This document shows, one piece after another, positions 18,976-28,327 of a stretch of DNA of 64,000 bases. A program made the translations under genes and the position numbers. This DNA is from JAGLOK01 sp963676355 (GTDB lineage Bacteria > Bacillota > Clostridia > Christensenellales > UMGS416): NCBI GenBank assembly GCA_963676355.1, contig OY781093.1:1240001-1304000 (forward strand), written 5' to 3'. The notes beneath the pieces were generated by a model. That model saw nothing but the letters and a program-made list of their open reading frames with translations. It did no database searches and was not told the DNA's origin. The number at the start of each line of letters is the position of its first letter. Within the stretch, counting starts at the first letter, position 1.

Positions 18976-19303
18976 AAAAAAGAAATTCATATCTATATTG
19001 ATAGTTATTGTTATGCTGCTGGCTTTTAGTGCCACAGGCGACAATACACCGAAACCGACGCCTGCGCCGGAAGCGGTCATCATCACGATCGTGGTCGCTG
19101 ATTTGCCCGAAGGCACAACGGCGGTCAGATTGCCGGACGGTACAGTTATTGAACTGGATGGCAGCGACACCATCGACATCAAAGTGGATGCGGAACAATT
19201 AAGTGACGACGGGTCTTTGGATGTGTATATCATCAATGCTCTAAGCAGTTGGATTTTCACGAACATGGATAAAAGAATTTCGCTTTTAGAAAGGTCGGAA
19301 TGA
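18968..19303 (+). CDS. Small secreted protein sharing a module with the next gene
   Basis: A 111-residue protein. Residues 1-24 form a signal peptide (basic MNRKKK, hydrophobic core ILIVIVMLLAF); no lipobox cysteine is present. A short Pro/Thr linker leads to a beta-rich stretch (about 38-90) containing DLPEGTTAVRLPDGTVIEL. The same module recurs near the C-terminus of the next protein as ELPEGTSSIKLPGGEIIYV. Start ATG 18968 overlaps the DUF2442 stop, and its own stop overlaps the next ATG (19300), so all three are one translation unit. Function unknown. Confidence 0.65.
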   Translation: MNRKKKFISILIVIVMLLAFSATGDNTPKPTPAPEAVIITIVVADLPEGTTAVRLPDGTVIELDGSDTIDIKVDAEQLSDDGSLDVYIINALSSWIFTNMDKRISLLERSE

Positions 19304-22300
19304 ATATGTTGGAAACAAAAAACCACCAAACAATCAGACGGCGCCCGAAAAAGACGCTTGCCATGCTGTTCGCCGTTGTTCTGATGGTCCTGTGCATGAT
19401 GCCAAGCGCCCATGCGGCCATTACGATGGAGACAGCCGGGAACGCAGCCAACCGGATATCGGTGGGAGAGGTTCACTCCCTGGCGTTAAAAGCCGATGGA
19501 ACCGTTGCGGCCTGGGGGCGGAATATTTACCACCAGTGCAATGTGCCGTCCGGCCTGACCGATGTGGTCGCCATCGCGGCGGGAAGAGATCACTCCCTGG
19601 CGTTAAAATCGGATGGAACTGTCGTGGCCTGGGGGAGTAATCTTTACGGCCAGTGCAATGTGCCGTCCGGCCTGAAAGATGTGGTCGATATCGCGTCGGG
19701 AAGCAGTACCTCCCTGGCGTTAAAGGAGGACGGAACCGTCGTTGACTGGGGAAGCGATAGAGGAGGCGTGCCGTCTGATCTTTCCGATGTGGTCGCCATC
19801 TCGGCGCATTTCAATCTTTTCCTGGCGTTAAAATCGGATGGAACCGTTGTGGCCTGGGGGTGGAATAGTCACGGCGAGTGCAATGTGCCGTCCGGTCTGA
19901 AAGATGTGGTCGCCATCGCGGCGGGAGAATCTCACGCCCTGGCGTTAAAGTCGGACGGAACCGTCGTGGCCTGGGGAAATGAAGATTACTCAAGTGGGAT
20001 ATCCGATCTGACCGATGTGGTCGCCATCGCGGCGGGAAGCGATCACTCCCTGGCGTTAAAATCGGACGGAACTGTCGTGGCCTGTGGAGGGGGCTTTTAC
20101 GGCTCAGACAAGGTACCGTCCGATATCAGCGATGTGGTCGCCATCGCGGCGGGACAATTTTGGTCCCTGGCGTTAAAGTCGGACGGGACCATTGTGGCCT
20201 GGGGGTGGAATAGTTACAACCAACTGAATGTACCGTCCGGCCTCAAACTCGGCAGCCGTTTAACTGACATACAGATCAACAACGGCGCATTGTCTTTTGA
20301 TTTTAAACCCGGCACTTTCTCTTATGCACTGAGTGTGCCCGATGATTATGTCAGCATCGGCATATCGCCTTTTGCAGATGACGATATACAGATAAAAGTC
20401 CAGGGTGCAACAAAAGCGAGCGGTTCGACAACGGACATATCTTTGAATCCGGGGGAAACCATCGTCACAATAGACGCCATTGAACCCGATACGAGTCTTA
20501 CCACTACCTATACCCTCACGGTCTCCCTTAAGAAGGCGGTGGACAGTGTGACGCTGTCCAGTAACAACGAAACGATGATCCATCATGATACCCTGGCGCT
20601 GACCGCGACGGTCTTGCCGGAGGACGCCACGTATCCCGATGTGACATGGGAAAGCGAAGATGACTCGGTCGCGACGGTGGATACAAACGGAAACGTAAAA
20701 GCAATGGGCGTGGGCAGTACGACGGTCACGGCGACGGCTGACGGCGTGTCGGATACCTGCGACATCACAGTGAACGCGAGGCTGGTGACCGGTGTGACGC
20801 TGTCCCCGGAGTCTCACACATTGGTATTGGGGGATGCGGACACCAGCAATGATACCGTGACATTGACCACGACGGTAACGCCGTATAACGCCACGGATCC
20901 AACCGTTTCGTACCAAAGCTCCAATACATCAGTGGCGACAGTGGATGAATCCGGTTTCGTGACGGCGGTTGCCGCGGGAAATGCAATTATAACGGCAACG
21001 ACAAATGATGGCAACCATACGGCTACTTGCGATATTACCGTGGAACAACGGGTATCGGGCGTGACGCTCTCCAGCCTGTCCATGATGTTAGATAAGGGTG
21101 ATGCTGTGGTGCTTGCAGCGACAGTGAGCCCGGAAGATGCGACATACCCGGAAGTGACGTGGACAAGCAGCGACACGGACGTTGCGACAGTGGATAGTAC
21201 AGGCAAAGTCACTGCGGTGGATGCAGGTGCGGCGACAATCACGGCAACAGCGGAGGGTAAGTCGGCAGCTTGTGATGTGACCGTTGTAATACCGGTCAGC
21301 GCCATTTCGCTCAACAGCAGTTCAAAAACAATTGAAACAGGGGAAGCGTATACATTGGTTGCGACTGTAAACCCACAGGATGCTTCCTATCCCGATGTAA
21401 CATGGTCAAGCAGTAATAGTGGTGTTGCAACGGTTACCCAAGGCGGCGTTGTAACGGCGGCCAGCGCTGGAACTACAACGATTACGGCAACAGCCGACGG
21501 CAAGTCGGCAACGTGCGAGATATCGGTAAAAGTAAGTGTGGATAAAGTTACATTGAACAGGACAGCTAAAACTGTTAACCAAGGGAAGTCATTTACACTT
21601 TCTGCCGAAGTCAGTCCGGCTAATGCGACGTATTCTGCCGTAACATGGAAAAGCGGTAACATCAATGTAGCTACCGTAAGTCAGAATGGAGTGGTAAAAG
21701 CGATAGATGCGGGAACAACAATTATCATTGCAACAGCGGATGGCGTATCCGCGACTTGCACGGTGAAAGTAGAAATACCGGTCATCGATGTTTCGCTGAG
21801 CAGTGGGTTTGAAATGATGTACATAGGGGACTCTTTGAAACTTTCAGCAGCCATAAATCCCGGGGATGCCACCCATCAAAATGTGACATGGGAGAGCTCT
21901 GATGATAGTGTGGCAACGGTAAGTTCCGATGGAACCGTCGAAGCGGTTGGAATCGGAGAAGCGGCGATAACGGCTGGAATAGACGGAAAATCGGCAGAGT
22001 GTTCAATAAGAGTCGATATGAGGCCTACGCCGACGGTAACGCCAACCGCTACACCATTGGAAGCAGAACCTTCTTCAAGCCCGACTCCGATTGCTACTGC
22101 CACAAATGTGCCGGGGGATAGCGGTATAACAATTACGCCTGGTATAGTTAAGAGGGATGACCAGACGGGGAAGATCACAATAGAGCTTAATATTGATGAA
22201 TTACCGGAGGGCACGAGTAGCATAAAACTGCCGGGTGGAGAAATCATTTATGTGGCCGACTCTGAAAACGGCATTATCAGTATAACAGTAGATGAAAATG

Positions 22301-22521
22301 AGTTAGATGCTGCAGGGGATTTGCAGATCATATTCTTAGATGACCAAGAAGTGCCATTTGGTTCTGTCAGTGTTAAAGTTTCAAAGAATGAAGGTACAGA
22401 AAAATATCCCTCATGGCTTTTATGGACAATTGGTGCGATCGGGGTATCCCTGATTGCCGCATCGGCGGCTTTACACCTCAGGCAAAAGAAAAGGAGAAAT
22501 CAGAGAATGGTGAGAAGGTAG
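19300..22521 (+). CDS. Cell-surface protein: RCC1 repeats plus six BIG2 domains
   Basis: A 1073-residue envelope protein. Order: signal peptide (about 20-45); seven RCC1-like propeller repeats (about 50-305; SLALKSDGTVVAWG is the recurring core); a cadherin-like beta-sandwich segment (about 315-405); six BIG2 immunoglobulin-like domains (about 408-905; each with VTW-S-S-VATV and TVTAT cores ending in a C-D-I-T-V-type strand); a Pro/Thr/Ser stalk; the module shared with the preceding small protein; and a C-terminal membrane helix with a basic tail (KKRRNQRMVRR). No LPxTG motif. Such architectures suggest adhesion or surface display. The RCC1 part is repetitive at DNA level (about 105-bp units, 19465-20245), so repeat number may vary. 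Confidence 0.85.
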   Translation: MNMLETKNHQTIRRRPKKTLAMLFAVVLMVLCMMPSAHAAITMETAGNAANRISVGEVHSLALKADGTVAAWGRNIYHQCNVPSGLTDVVAIAAGRDHSLALKSDGTVVAWGSNLYGQCNVPSGLKDVVDIASGSSTSLALKEDGTVVDWGSDRGGVPSDLSDVVAISAHFNLFLALKSDGTVVAWGWNSHGECNVPSGLKDVVAIAAGESHALALKSDGTVVAWGNEDYSSGISDLTDVVAIAAGSDHSLALKSDGTVVACGGGFYGSDKVPSDISDVVAIAAGQFWSLALKSDGTIVAWGWNSYNQLNVPSGLKLGSRLTDIQINNGALSFDFKPGTFSYALSVPDDYVSIGISPFADDDIQIKVQGATKASGSTTDISLNPGETIVTIDAIEPDTSLTTTYTLTVSLKKAVDSVTLSSNNETMIHHDTLALTATVLPEDATYPDVTWESEDDSVATVDTNGNVKAMGVGSTTVTATADGVSDTCDITVNARLVTGVTLSPESHTLVLGDADTSNDTVTLTTTVTPYNATDPTVSYQSSNTSVATVDESGFVTAVAAGNAIITATTNDGNHTATCDITVEQRVSGVTLSSLSMMLDKGDAVVLAATVSPEDATYPEVTWTSSDTDVATVDSTGKVTAVDAGAATITATAEGKSAACDVTVVIPVSAISLNSSSKTIETGEAYTLVATVNPQDASYPDVTWSSSNSGVATVTQGGVVTAASAGTTTITATADGKSATCEISVKVSVDKVTLNRTAKTVNQGKSFTLSAEVSPANATYSAVTWKSGNINVATVSQNGVVKAIDAGTTIIIATADGVSATCTVKVEIPVIDVSLSSGFEMMYIGDSLKLSAAINPGDATHQNVTWESSDDSVATVSSDGTVEAVGIGEAAITAGIDGKSAECSIRVDMRPTPTVTPTATPLEAEPSSSPTPIATATNVPGDSGITITPGIVKRDDQTGKITIELNIDELPEGTSSIKLPGGEIIYVADSENGIISITVDENELDAAGDLQIIFLDDQEVPFGSVSVKVSKNEGTEKYPSWLLWTIGAIGVSLIAASAALHLRQKKRRNQRMVRR

Positions 22522-22580
22522 AGTGATAATATTTTGATACTAAAACATAAGCAACTATAAATATAATCAAATTCTAAAAG

Positions 22581-22622
22581 AAGCCTTTATATAGTGGGTT
22601 TGAAGCCATTATATAAAGGCTT
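22581..22622 (+). terminator. Intrinsic terminator after surface-protein operon
   Basis: AAGCCTTTATATAGTGG (22581-22597) pairs with CCATTATATAAAGGCTT (22606-22622), 17 bp with one G-T pair and an 8-nt loop, followed by TTT. It ends the GC-richer block. Confidence 0.75.
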
Positions 22623-22801
22623 TGATAATATTATCTACAAAATATAAATAATAAAAGCAAATGTTTGGGCCAATAGAGAAGTGCATATAGACCGAGACCG
22701 ACATTGAATTTTGAGGTTCTGGTGCAAAAAAATTATAAATCTTTGATCAAAGCACAAATATGATATAATCTGAAGAAAAAAACATTGGAATTATAGCATA
22801 T

Positions 22802-23190
22802 GAGAATTAGTTGAAATAATGGCTGAAAGAGGAATAATTGCAGCACATACAACAATCATGCGATGGGTTCATCAGTATTCACCGATTATTGAGACAAGGA
22901 TAAGAAAACATGTCAAGTTGACTAGTGACTCATGGAGAATGGATGAAACATATATCAGAATCAAGGGTAAAAATGCATATCTATATCATGCAGTGGACTC
23001 GAAAGGCGATACTATTGATTTCTAATATCAGAAAGTGAGATAAGCTACAGTACGAAAATTCTTTAAGAAAGCACTTCTACTCTATTGAAGATAAAACAAT
23101 CAATTATAACGATTTCAGACTTTCAGCAACTTGTTTCATGGTGTAAAATCTACTATTCAGTATTGGAAAGATATTTATGCCTGATGTGTA
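22802..23190 (+). pseudogene. IS6-family transposase remnant
   Basis: ELVEIMAERGI, HTTIMRWVHQY, SWRMDETYIRIKGK and YLYHAVDSKGDTIDF are hallmarks of IS6/IS240-type transposases (the D of MDETY is the first catalytic Asp). A stop at about 23023 follows, then decayed pieces (TVRKFFKKAL in another spot) without the second Asp or the Glu. The 5' part before ELVEI is not recognisable. Inactive. Confidence 0.75.
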
Positions 23191-23231
23191 ACAGAATATT
23201 TTAAAATGTAGCTAATTAAAGAATTGAAAAC

Positions 23232-23260
23232 TTGATAGTTTATTGGTTATATGGTAGTAT
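23232..23260 (+). promoter_or_regulatory. Sigma-A-type promoter of the FkbH/MBOAT operon
   Basis: TTGATA (23232-23237), 17-bp spacer, TAGTAT (23255-23260), 30 nt before the FkbH start, which has AAGGAG at 23276-23281 or one base either side. The spacing is ideal for the housekeeping sigma factor. Confidence 0.6.
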
Positions 23261-23290
23261 TATTTTCGTTATATTAAGGAGTAACCATAA

Positions 23291-25021
23291 ATGTATTCGT
23301 TTATAAACCTTTCTAAATATTGCAAAAAAAACACAACTGGAATGAGCAAGTATAACATAGCTTTATTGGGTGATTGTGCAACGCAACATATGGCAAAAGC
23401 GCTAAAAGGTTATGCTTATACAAAAAAAGTAAATGTTAATATATTTGATGCTGATTACGACCAAATTTTACCACAAATTATTGATGAAAATTCAGAGATG
23501 TATAATTCAAAACCAGATTCGGTATTAATCTTTATGTGCGTAGAGAGGCTCTATGAACAATGGGTACAAACATCTGAGGAAAAAAGGTCAACATTTGCGG
23601 AAACGTGGTTTGACCAAATAAAAGTTTATTGGGAGTATATTTCTTTCAACAGTTCAGCGAAAATACTACAATTTACATTTGCTGAGTATGATGACCGTGT
23701 ATTTGGGAATTATGCCTCTAAAATAAAAGCATCCTTTATTTATCAACTGAGAAAATTAAATTTGATGTTAATGGATGGTTGTATGCAGGATAAAAACACT
23801 TTTTTAATAGACTTAAATAACATTCAATCAAGCGTCGGACGTGATGTTTTTTATGATTCAAAACTATATTATTTGGCAAAGATGCCTATTTCTTTGGCTG
23901 CGCTACCAAGGGTCGCTGCTAGTGTTATTGATGTAATCCAAACATTTAGAGGTGAAGTGAAAAAATGCGTTATACTAGATCTTGACAATACTCTTTGGGG
24001 TGGCGTTATTGGGGATGACGGATTAGCTGGAATTCAAATTGGCGAACTAGGAATAGGCCATGCGTTTACAGGATTTCAAGAATGGATTAAGGAACTCAAA
24101 AAACGAGGTATTCTACTTGGGGTATGCAGCAAAAATGAGGAAACGGCAGCTAAACTACCATTTGAGAAGCACGATGAAATGGTCTTAAAGCTCAAAGATT
24201 TCTCGATTTTTGTAGCAAACTGGGAAGATAAAGCCTCGAATATTCGTCATATTCAAGAAACGCTAAATATTGGTATGGATAGCATCATATTTATTGATGA
24301 TAATCCGTTTGAACGTAACTTAGTTAGGTCATTATTACCAGATGTTATTGTACCAGAATTACCTGATGATCCAGCGCTATATCTGACTTATTTACAAAGT
24401 CTTAATCTTTTTGAGACTTTTTCTTTTTCACAAGAAGATGCAAAGAGAACAAATTTATATCAAGCTGAAGCAAAACGAAATGCTTTAAGTAAGCAATATT
24501 CAAATTTTGATGAATATCTTCAAAACCTTGAGATGGTAGCAAGAGCTGCTGAGTTTGATGTATTCCATACTCCAAGAATTGCACAGCTCTCTCAGCGTTC
24601 TAATCAGTTTAATTTGCGTACAATACGGTATACTGAAGCAGAAATTGAATCAATTGTTAATGATAATAATCAAATCACAATGTACTTTACGTTGAAAGAC
24701 AAACTGGCAGATCACGGATTAATCAGTATAGTAATAATGGAAAAGAAGGATAATGAGAGCTTGTTTATTAAAACGTGGCTTATGAGCTGTAGAGTTTTAA
24801 AACGAGGTATGGAAGAATTTATAGTAAATAAAATAATAGAAACAGCAAAAAAGATGGGCTATAAAACAGTAATTGGAGAATACATTAAGACACAGAAAAA
24901 CACAATGGTTAAAGATATTTATGAAAAACTAGGGTTCGCCAGAATATCTGATAACACTTTTGTATGTGATGTGGATAATTTTAAAGCAAATAAAACAAAT
25001 ATTAAGGAGCAGCGAACATGA
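23291..25021 (+). CDS. FkbH-like HAD-IIIC enzyme, loads an acyl carrier protein
   Basis: FkbH-type enzymes dephosphorylate a glycolytic phospho-acyl donor such as 1,3-bisphosphoglycerate and attach the glyceryl (or related hydroxyacyl) unit to an acyl carrier protein. The 576-residue product has an N-terminal SGNH-like part, the HAD core ILDLDNTLWGG (Asp230/Asp232 catalytic), LGVCSKNE and FIDDNPFERN, and a C-terminal acetyltransferase-like domain (about 440-560). The ACP gene overlaps its stop by 4 nt, exactly the expected partner. Full length for the family. The actual acyl unit cannot be read from the sequence. Confidence 0.85.
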   Translation: MYSFINLSKYCKKNTTGMSKYNIALLGDCATQHMAKALKGYAYTKKVNVNIFDADYDQILPQIIDENSEMYNSKPDSVLIFMCVERLYEQWVQTSEEKRSTFAETWFDQIKVYWEYISFNSSAKILQFTFAEYDDRVFGNYASKIKASFIYQLRKLNLMLMDGCMQDKNTFLIDLNNIQSSVGRDVFYDSKLYYLAKMPISLAALPRVAASVIDVIQTFRGEVKKCVILDLDNTLWGGVIGDDGLAGIQIGELGIGHAFTGFQEWIKELKKRGILLGVCSKNEETAAKLPFEKHDEMVLKLKDFSIFVANWEDKASNIRHIQETLNIGMDSIIFIDDNPFERNLVRSLLPDVIVPELPDDPALYLTYLQSLNLFETFSFSQEDAKRTNLYQAEAKRNALSKQYSNFDEYLQNLEMVARAAEFDVFHTPRIAQLSQRSNQFNLRTIRYTEAEIESIVNDNNQITMYFTLKDKLADHGLISIVIMEKKDNESLFIKTWLMSCRVLKRGMEEFIVNKIIETAKKMGYKTVIGEYIKTQKNTMVKDIYEKLGFARISDNTFVCDVDNFKANKTNIKEQRT

Positions 25022-25263
25022 ATCGTAGCGATATTATGACGAAATTAACAGAGATTTTTCAAGATGTTTTTGATGATGAAAGCATTGTAATTAAAGAGTC
25101 AACAAATGCAACTGATATTGAAGATTGGGATAGCCTTTCTCATATAACTCTTATCAGCGAAATAGAAGATGGATTTGACTACAAATTTCAAATGAAAGAA
25201 GTTCTAGGTCTAAAAAATGTTGGTGATGTTCTGGATATACTTGAAAGAAATTCAGGCATATAA
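25018..25263 (+). CDS. Acyl carrier protein
   Basis: An 81-residue carrier with DWDSLSHI; Ser39 of DSL is the phosphopantetheine attachment site. Acidic and helical as usual. Coupled to FkbH by ATGA overlap and followed after 3 nt by the MaoC-like gene. Its dedicated place in the operon makes it the shuttle for the FkbH-made acyl group, comparable to DltC in D-alanylation. Confidence 0.9.
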   Translation: MNRSDIMTKLTEIFQDVFDDESIVIKESTNATDIEDWDSLSHITLISEIEDGFDYKFQMKEVLGLKNVGDVLDILERNSGI

Positions 25264-25266
25264 TAT

Positions 25267-25653
25267 ATGAATCATTATACATATAAAGAAATTGAGATTG
25301 GACAGACTGAAAGCTTTAGTGTGAAAGTTACCCAAAAGATGATGGAAAACTTTTATGATATAACTGGTGACTATAACCCAATGCATATAGACGATCAGGT
25401 AGTATATGGAATGTTAACTGCGTCTTTTATGTCAACGCTCGCTGGTGTTTATTTACCAGGGGAGCATAGTTTAATTCATAAAGTAGAAGTGGAATTCCCA
25501 GCACCATTATATGTTGGAACTCATATTAATATTACAGGCAAAGTAGTTCGTAAAGATGACAACTACAATACAATTGTTGTAAAAGTTATTATACTTACAA
25601 ACGATGGGAAAAAGGTTTGTCGTGGGAAACTAAGGATTGGAGTATTAGAGTAG
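25267..25653 (+). CDS. MaoC-like hot-dog dehydratase/hydratase
   Basis: A 128-residue hot-dog protein. DITGDYNPMHID carries the Asp35, Asn37 and His40 pattern of (R)-specific enoyl hydratases/MaoC dehydratases, and YGMLTASFMSTLAG is the following helix. It starts 3 nt after the ACP stop, and its likely substrate is the ACP-bound acyl group: dehydrating a hydroxyacyl unit or hydrating an enoyl one. Direction of the reaction is unknown. Confidence 0.8.
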   Translation: MNHYTYKEIEIGQTESFSVKVTQKMMENFYDITGDYNPMHIDDQVVYGMLTASFMSTLAGVYLPGEHSLIHKVEVEFPAPLYVGTHINITGKVVRKDDNYNTIVVKVIILTNDGKKVCRGKLRIGVLE

Positions 25654-25654
25654 T

Positions 25655-27202
25655 ATGAGTCTAATCTCTATAAATTTTTTCATATTCCTATTTATTTTGA
25701 TGGTGGTATATTATATAGTGCCAAAGAAATCGAGGTTTATAGTTCTGCTAATTGGGAGCATTGGGTTCTATCTTCTATCCACGACTCCATATACTATTAT
25801 TTATCTAGCGTTTAGTATAGGGTCAGTATATTTCGCAGGAAAATACATCGCAAAAGAGGATGCTAATTATAAAAAAACAGTATACATTCTAACTCTTAGT
25901 TTAAATGTAAGTTTGTTGGTGGTACTAAAATATATAAATGGACTATGGGCAACTGGAAGCAGATTTTTGTTGATATTCGGTATTACTACACCATCTTTTT
26001 TTATAAAATTGCTTGTTCCACTAGGGATGAGCTTTTATACACTACAGTTAATTGGATATTTAACTGATGTATATTGGGGGATTAGCAGGCCCGAAAAAAA
26101 TATAGCAAAGCTTACTTTGTTTTCTACCTACTTTCCATCACTTAGTTCTGGACCGATATTACGGTATGAGAGAATAAAAGAAAAATTGTTTGAAGGGCAT
26201 AGAATTAGTTATAAAAACATTACCTTTGGGATGCAACGTATCCTTTGGGGATTGTTTAAAAAATTGGTAATAGCAGAACGAATGGCAGTAATAGCAGTTC
26301 CCGTATTTACGGATAATAACAACATGTATAATGGTGTCTGGATGTGGGTAGGTATATTCGCTGCAGTAATACAAATATATGCAGATTTTTCTGGGAATAT
26401 GGACATTATTTTAGGTGTTTCAGAATGCTTTGGAGTAGTATTACCTGAAAACTTTAAACAACCCTTTTTTTCGCTAACCATTCAAGAGTTTTGGAGACGT
26501 TGGCATATAACGCTTGGGCTTTGGCTCAAAGATTATATAATGTACCCTGTGTTGCACTCAAAATTATGGAGGAAGTTATCAAAATTCACGAAGAAAAAGC
26601 TTGGTAAAAAAGCAGCAAAAAAAATCCCCATGATTTTAGGAATGCTTGTATTATGGATTGCGTACGGAATTTGGCATACGCCGTATCCAAACATTTTGGC
26701 TACAGCGATTTGGTTTTGGCTTGCAGTAACAACAGGGCAAGTGATAGGTCCATTAGCAAAAAAACTTGTTATGATAATGAAAATTAATACTGATTGTTTT
26801 ACATGGCGTTTATTTCAGCGATTTAGAACAATAATAGTCTATTCTATTGGAATTTTATTTTTTAGTGCGTCGAGCGTTTTAAGAGCGCTTCGAATGGGCA
26901 AGAGTGCAATTATGGCGAATAATTATTTAGAGATAGTAAGTGGAGGTACATCGTTACTATCGGAGAAGGCGTTGACACTAATTGGAGGAAGTTCAAGCGC
27001 AAGGATTCTTATGGTATCACTAGTAATACTTGTATTTGTTGAAGTTATACAGAACAAAGGTATAAGAATAAGAGAACAATTAGAAAATCAAAATTTGGTA
27101 ATTAGATGGATAGTTTTACTAGGATTTATTATTTCAATAGTGTTATATGGAGTTTATGGACCGGGATATAATGCTTCAGATTTTATTTATGCTGGATTTT
27201 AG
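25655..27202 (+). CDS. MBOAT-family membrane O-acyltransferase (DltB/AlgI-like)
   Basis: A 515-residue polytopic protein with about 11 membrane segments. EFWRRWHITLGLWLKDYI is the MBOAT signature, and AYGIWHTPYPN holds the invariant membrane His. MBOATs of this branch (DltB, AlgI, PatA) pass acyl groups from a cytosolic carrier to an extracellular glycan or teichoic acid. Starts 1 nt after the MaoC-like stop. Together with ACP and the SGNH gene it forms the transfer unit of the operon. Confidence 0.9.
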   Translation: MSLISINFFIFLFILMVVYYIVPKKSRFIVLLIGSIGFYLLSTTPYTIIYLAFSIGSVYFAGKYIAKEDANYKKTVYILTLSLNVSLLVVLKYINGLWATGSRFLLIFGITTPSFFIKLLVPLGMSFYTLQLIGYLTDVYWGISRPEKNIAKLTLFSTYFPSLSSGPILRYERIKEKLFEGHRISYKNITFGMQRILWGLFKKLVIAERMAVIAVPVFTDNNNMYNGVWMWVGIFAAVIQIYADFSGNMDIILGVSECFGVVLPENFKQPFFSLTIQEFWRRWHITLGLWLKDYIMYPVLHSKLWRKLSKFTKKKLGKKAAKKIPMILGMLVLWIAYGIWHTPYPNILATAIWFWLAVTTGQVIGPLAKKLVMIMKINTDCFTWRLFQRFRTIIVYSIGILFFSASSVLRALRMGKSAIMANNYLEIVSGGTSLLSEKALTLIGGSSSARILMVSLVILVFVEVIQNKGIRIREQLENQNLVIRWIVLLGFIISIVLYGVYGPGYNASDFIYAGF

Positions 27203-27214
27203 GAGGCAAAAATA

Positions 27215-28327
27215 TTGATAAAGAAGATATTAAAAGTATTAATGTTTATTGTTATATTAGTTTTCGTATTGGTGAAAATTTCTTATGCCCTACGAAGTAA
27301 CACTGGTTTACATATATCAACTTTTTCGGCACAACCAAAGGATACTGTGGATGTAGTATATATTGGTGGTAGCTCTTGTTTTACGTATTGGGCACCTATG
27401 GAAGCTTGGAAAAAGTATGGATTCACATCTTTTAATTTTGCAAATAATACAATGCCGCCACAAATTGAGAAATATTGTATAATCGAAGTTTTAAGATCAC
27501 AGTCGCCGTCCTTATTGATAGTGGATGTTAGGCCCTTTGAATATGGAGATAGTATTAGGACAACTACTGCACAACCAGAAGCGCATATGATTATGTATGA
27601 AGAAACAGCTATTAGAAATATAACAGATAATATTCCGTATTCATTCAATCGCATTCAAATGATAGAAAACTCAATATCTGAAGATGATAATTCTTTTAAC
27701 TATCATTTTGATATTGCTAAATACCATACTAGATATAATGTTCTTTTAGGTAATCCGAACTGGCAATATCCTTATAGCGAAAGTGAGGATGATACTATGG
27801 ATTATGGAGGATTTGAATTCTATATCAGGTATGATAGCGAAACTGTATTAAGAGATTATAGAAATATTGTTGAAGCACTACCGCTATCTGACACGCTTGA
27901 TATTATATACCGTGATTTATCACAATATTGCTCAGACCTTGATACAGATGTATTATTTATAGTTCCACCTTATCAGGAATCTGAAGACAATCATAAAAAA
28001 CATAATTATATGGCGGTAGTAGCGGCAGAATATGGTATAGATTTTCTTGACTGCAATAATATATATGAGGAAATTGGATTAGACGAAGAAACTGATTATT
28101 ACAATGGTAGTCATACAAATATTTTTGGTGCGAAAAAGTATACAAAATGGTTAGGTGAATATTTAGTGGATAGATATGATTTGCCGAATAAAAGAGACGA
28201 TATTAGTTATGATTATTGGGAAAGAGCATATGATATATGGGAATTGGAAAGTGCTAAGGCAGAACTAGCATTGTATGAACTTATGCCAGAGGGAGCGCAA
28301 GCTAAGCTTTTGGAGGAAATTCAATGA
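27215..28327 (+). CDS. SGNH/DltD-like membrane-anchored protein
   Basis: A 370-residue protein with one N-terminal membrane helix (about 5-25) and an extracellular SGNH-like domain: VVYIGGSSCFTYW (Ser53/54), FNFANNTMP and, near the end, YYNGSHTNIFGAKK with the family His. In classical SGNH enzymes an Asp sits three residues before that His; here it is Asn (N-G-S-H), so the catalytic dyad may be altered. DltD and AlgX/AlgJ relatives accept or deliver the acyl group outside the cell for their MBOAT partner, which is the preceding gene (12-nt gap). Stop overlaps the reductase start by 4 nt. Confidence 0.7.
   Translation: MIKKILKVLMFIVILVFVLVKISYALRSNTGLHISTFSAQPKDTVDVVYIGGSSCFTYWAPMEAWKKYGFTSFNFANNTMPPQIEKYCIIEVLRSQSPSLLIVDVRPFEYGDSIRTTTAQPEAHMIMYEETAIRNITDNIPYSFNRIQMIENSISEDDNSFNYHFDIAKYHTRYNVLLGNPNWQYPYSESEDDTMDYGGFEFYIRYDSETVLRDYRNIVEALPLSDTLDIIYRDLSQYCSDLDTDVLFIVPPYQESEDNHKKHNYMAVVAAEYGIDFLDCNNIYEEIGLDEETDYYNGSHTNIFGAKKYTKWLGEYLVDRYDLPNKRDDISYDYWERAYDIWELESAKAELALYELMPEGAQAKLLEEIQ

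Noticed and set aside
18907..19476. 189-codon minus-strand frame across three gene starts
   Set aside because: Antisense to three overlapping genes with good starts; composition is a mirror of their codons and shows no domain.
19465..20245. Tandem repeats as a possible CRISPR array
   Set aside because: The repeat units are continuous coding RCC1 repeats of about 35 residues with no constant repeat/spacer pattern.
20260..20916. 218-codon open frame on the minus strand within the BIG2 region
   Set aside because: It lies wholly antisense to a convincing multi-domain surface protein, has no ribosome site or family likeness, and arises from repetitive, GC-rich codons.
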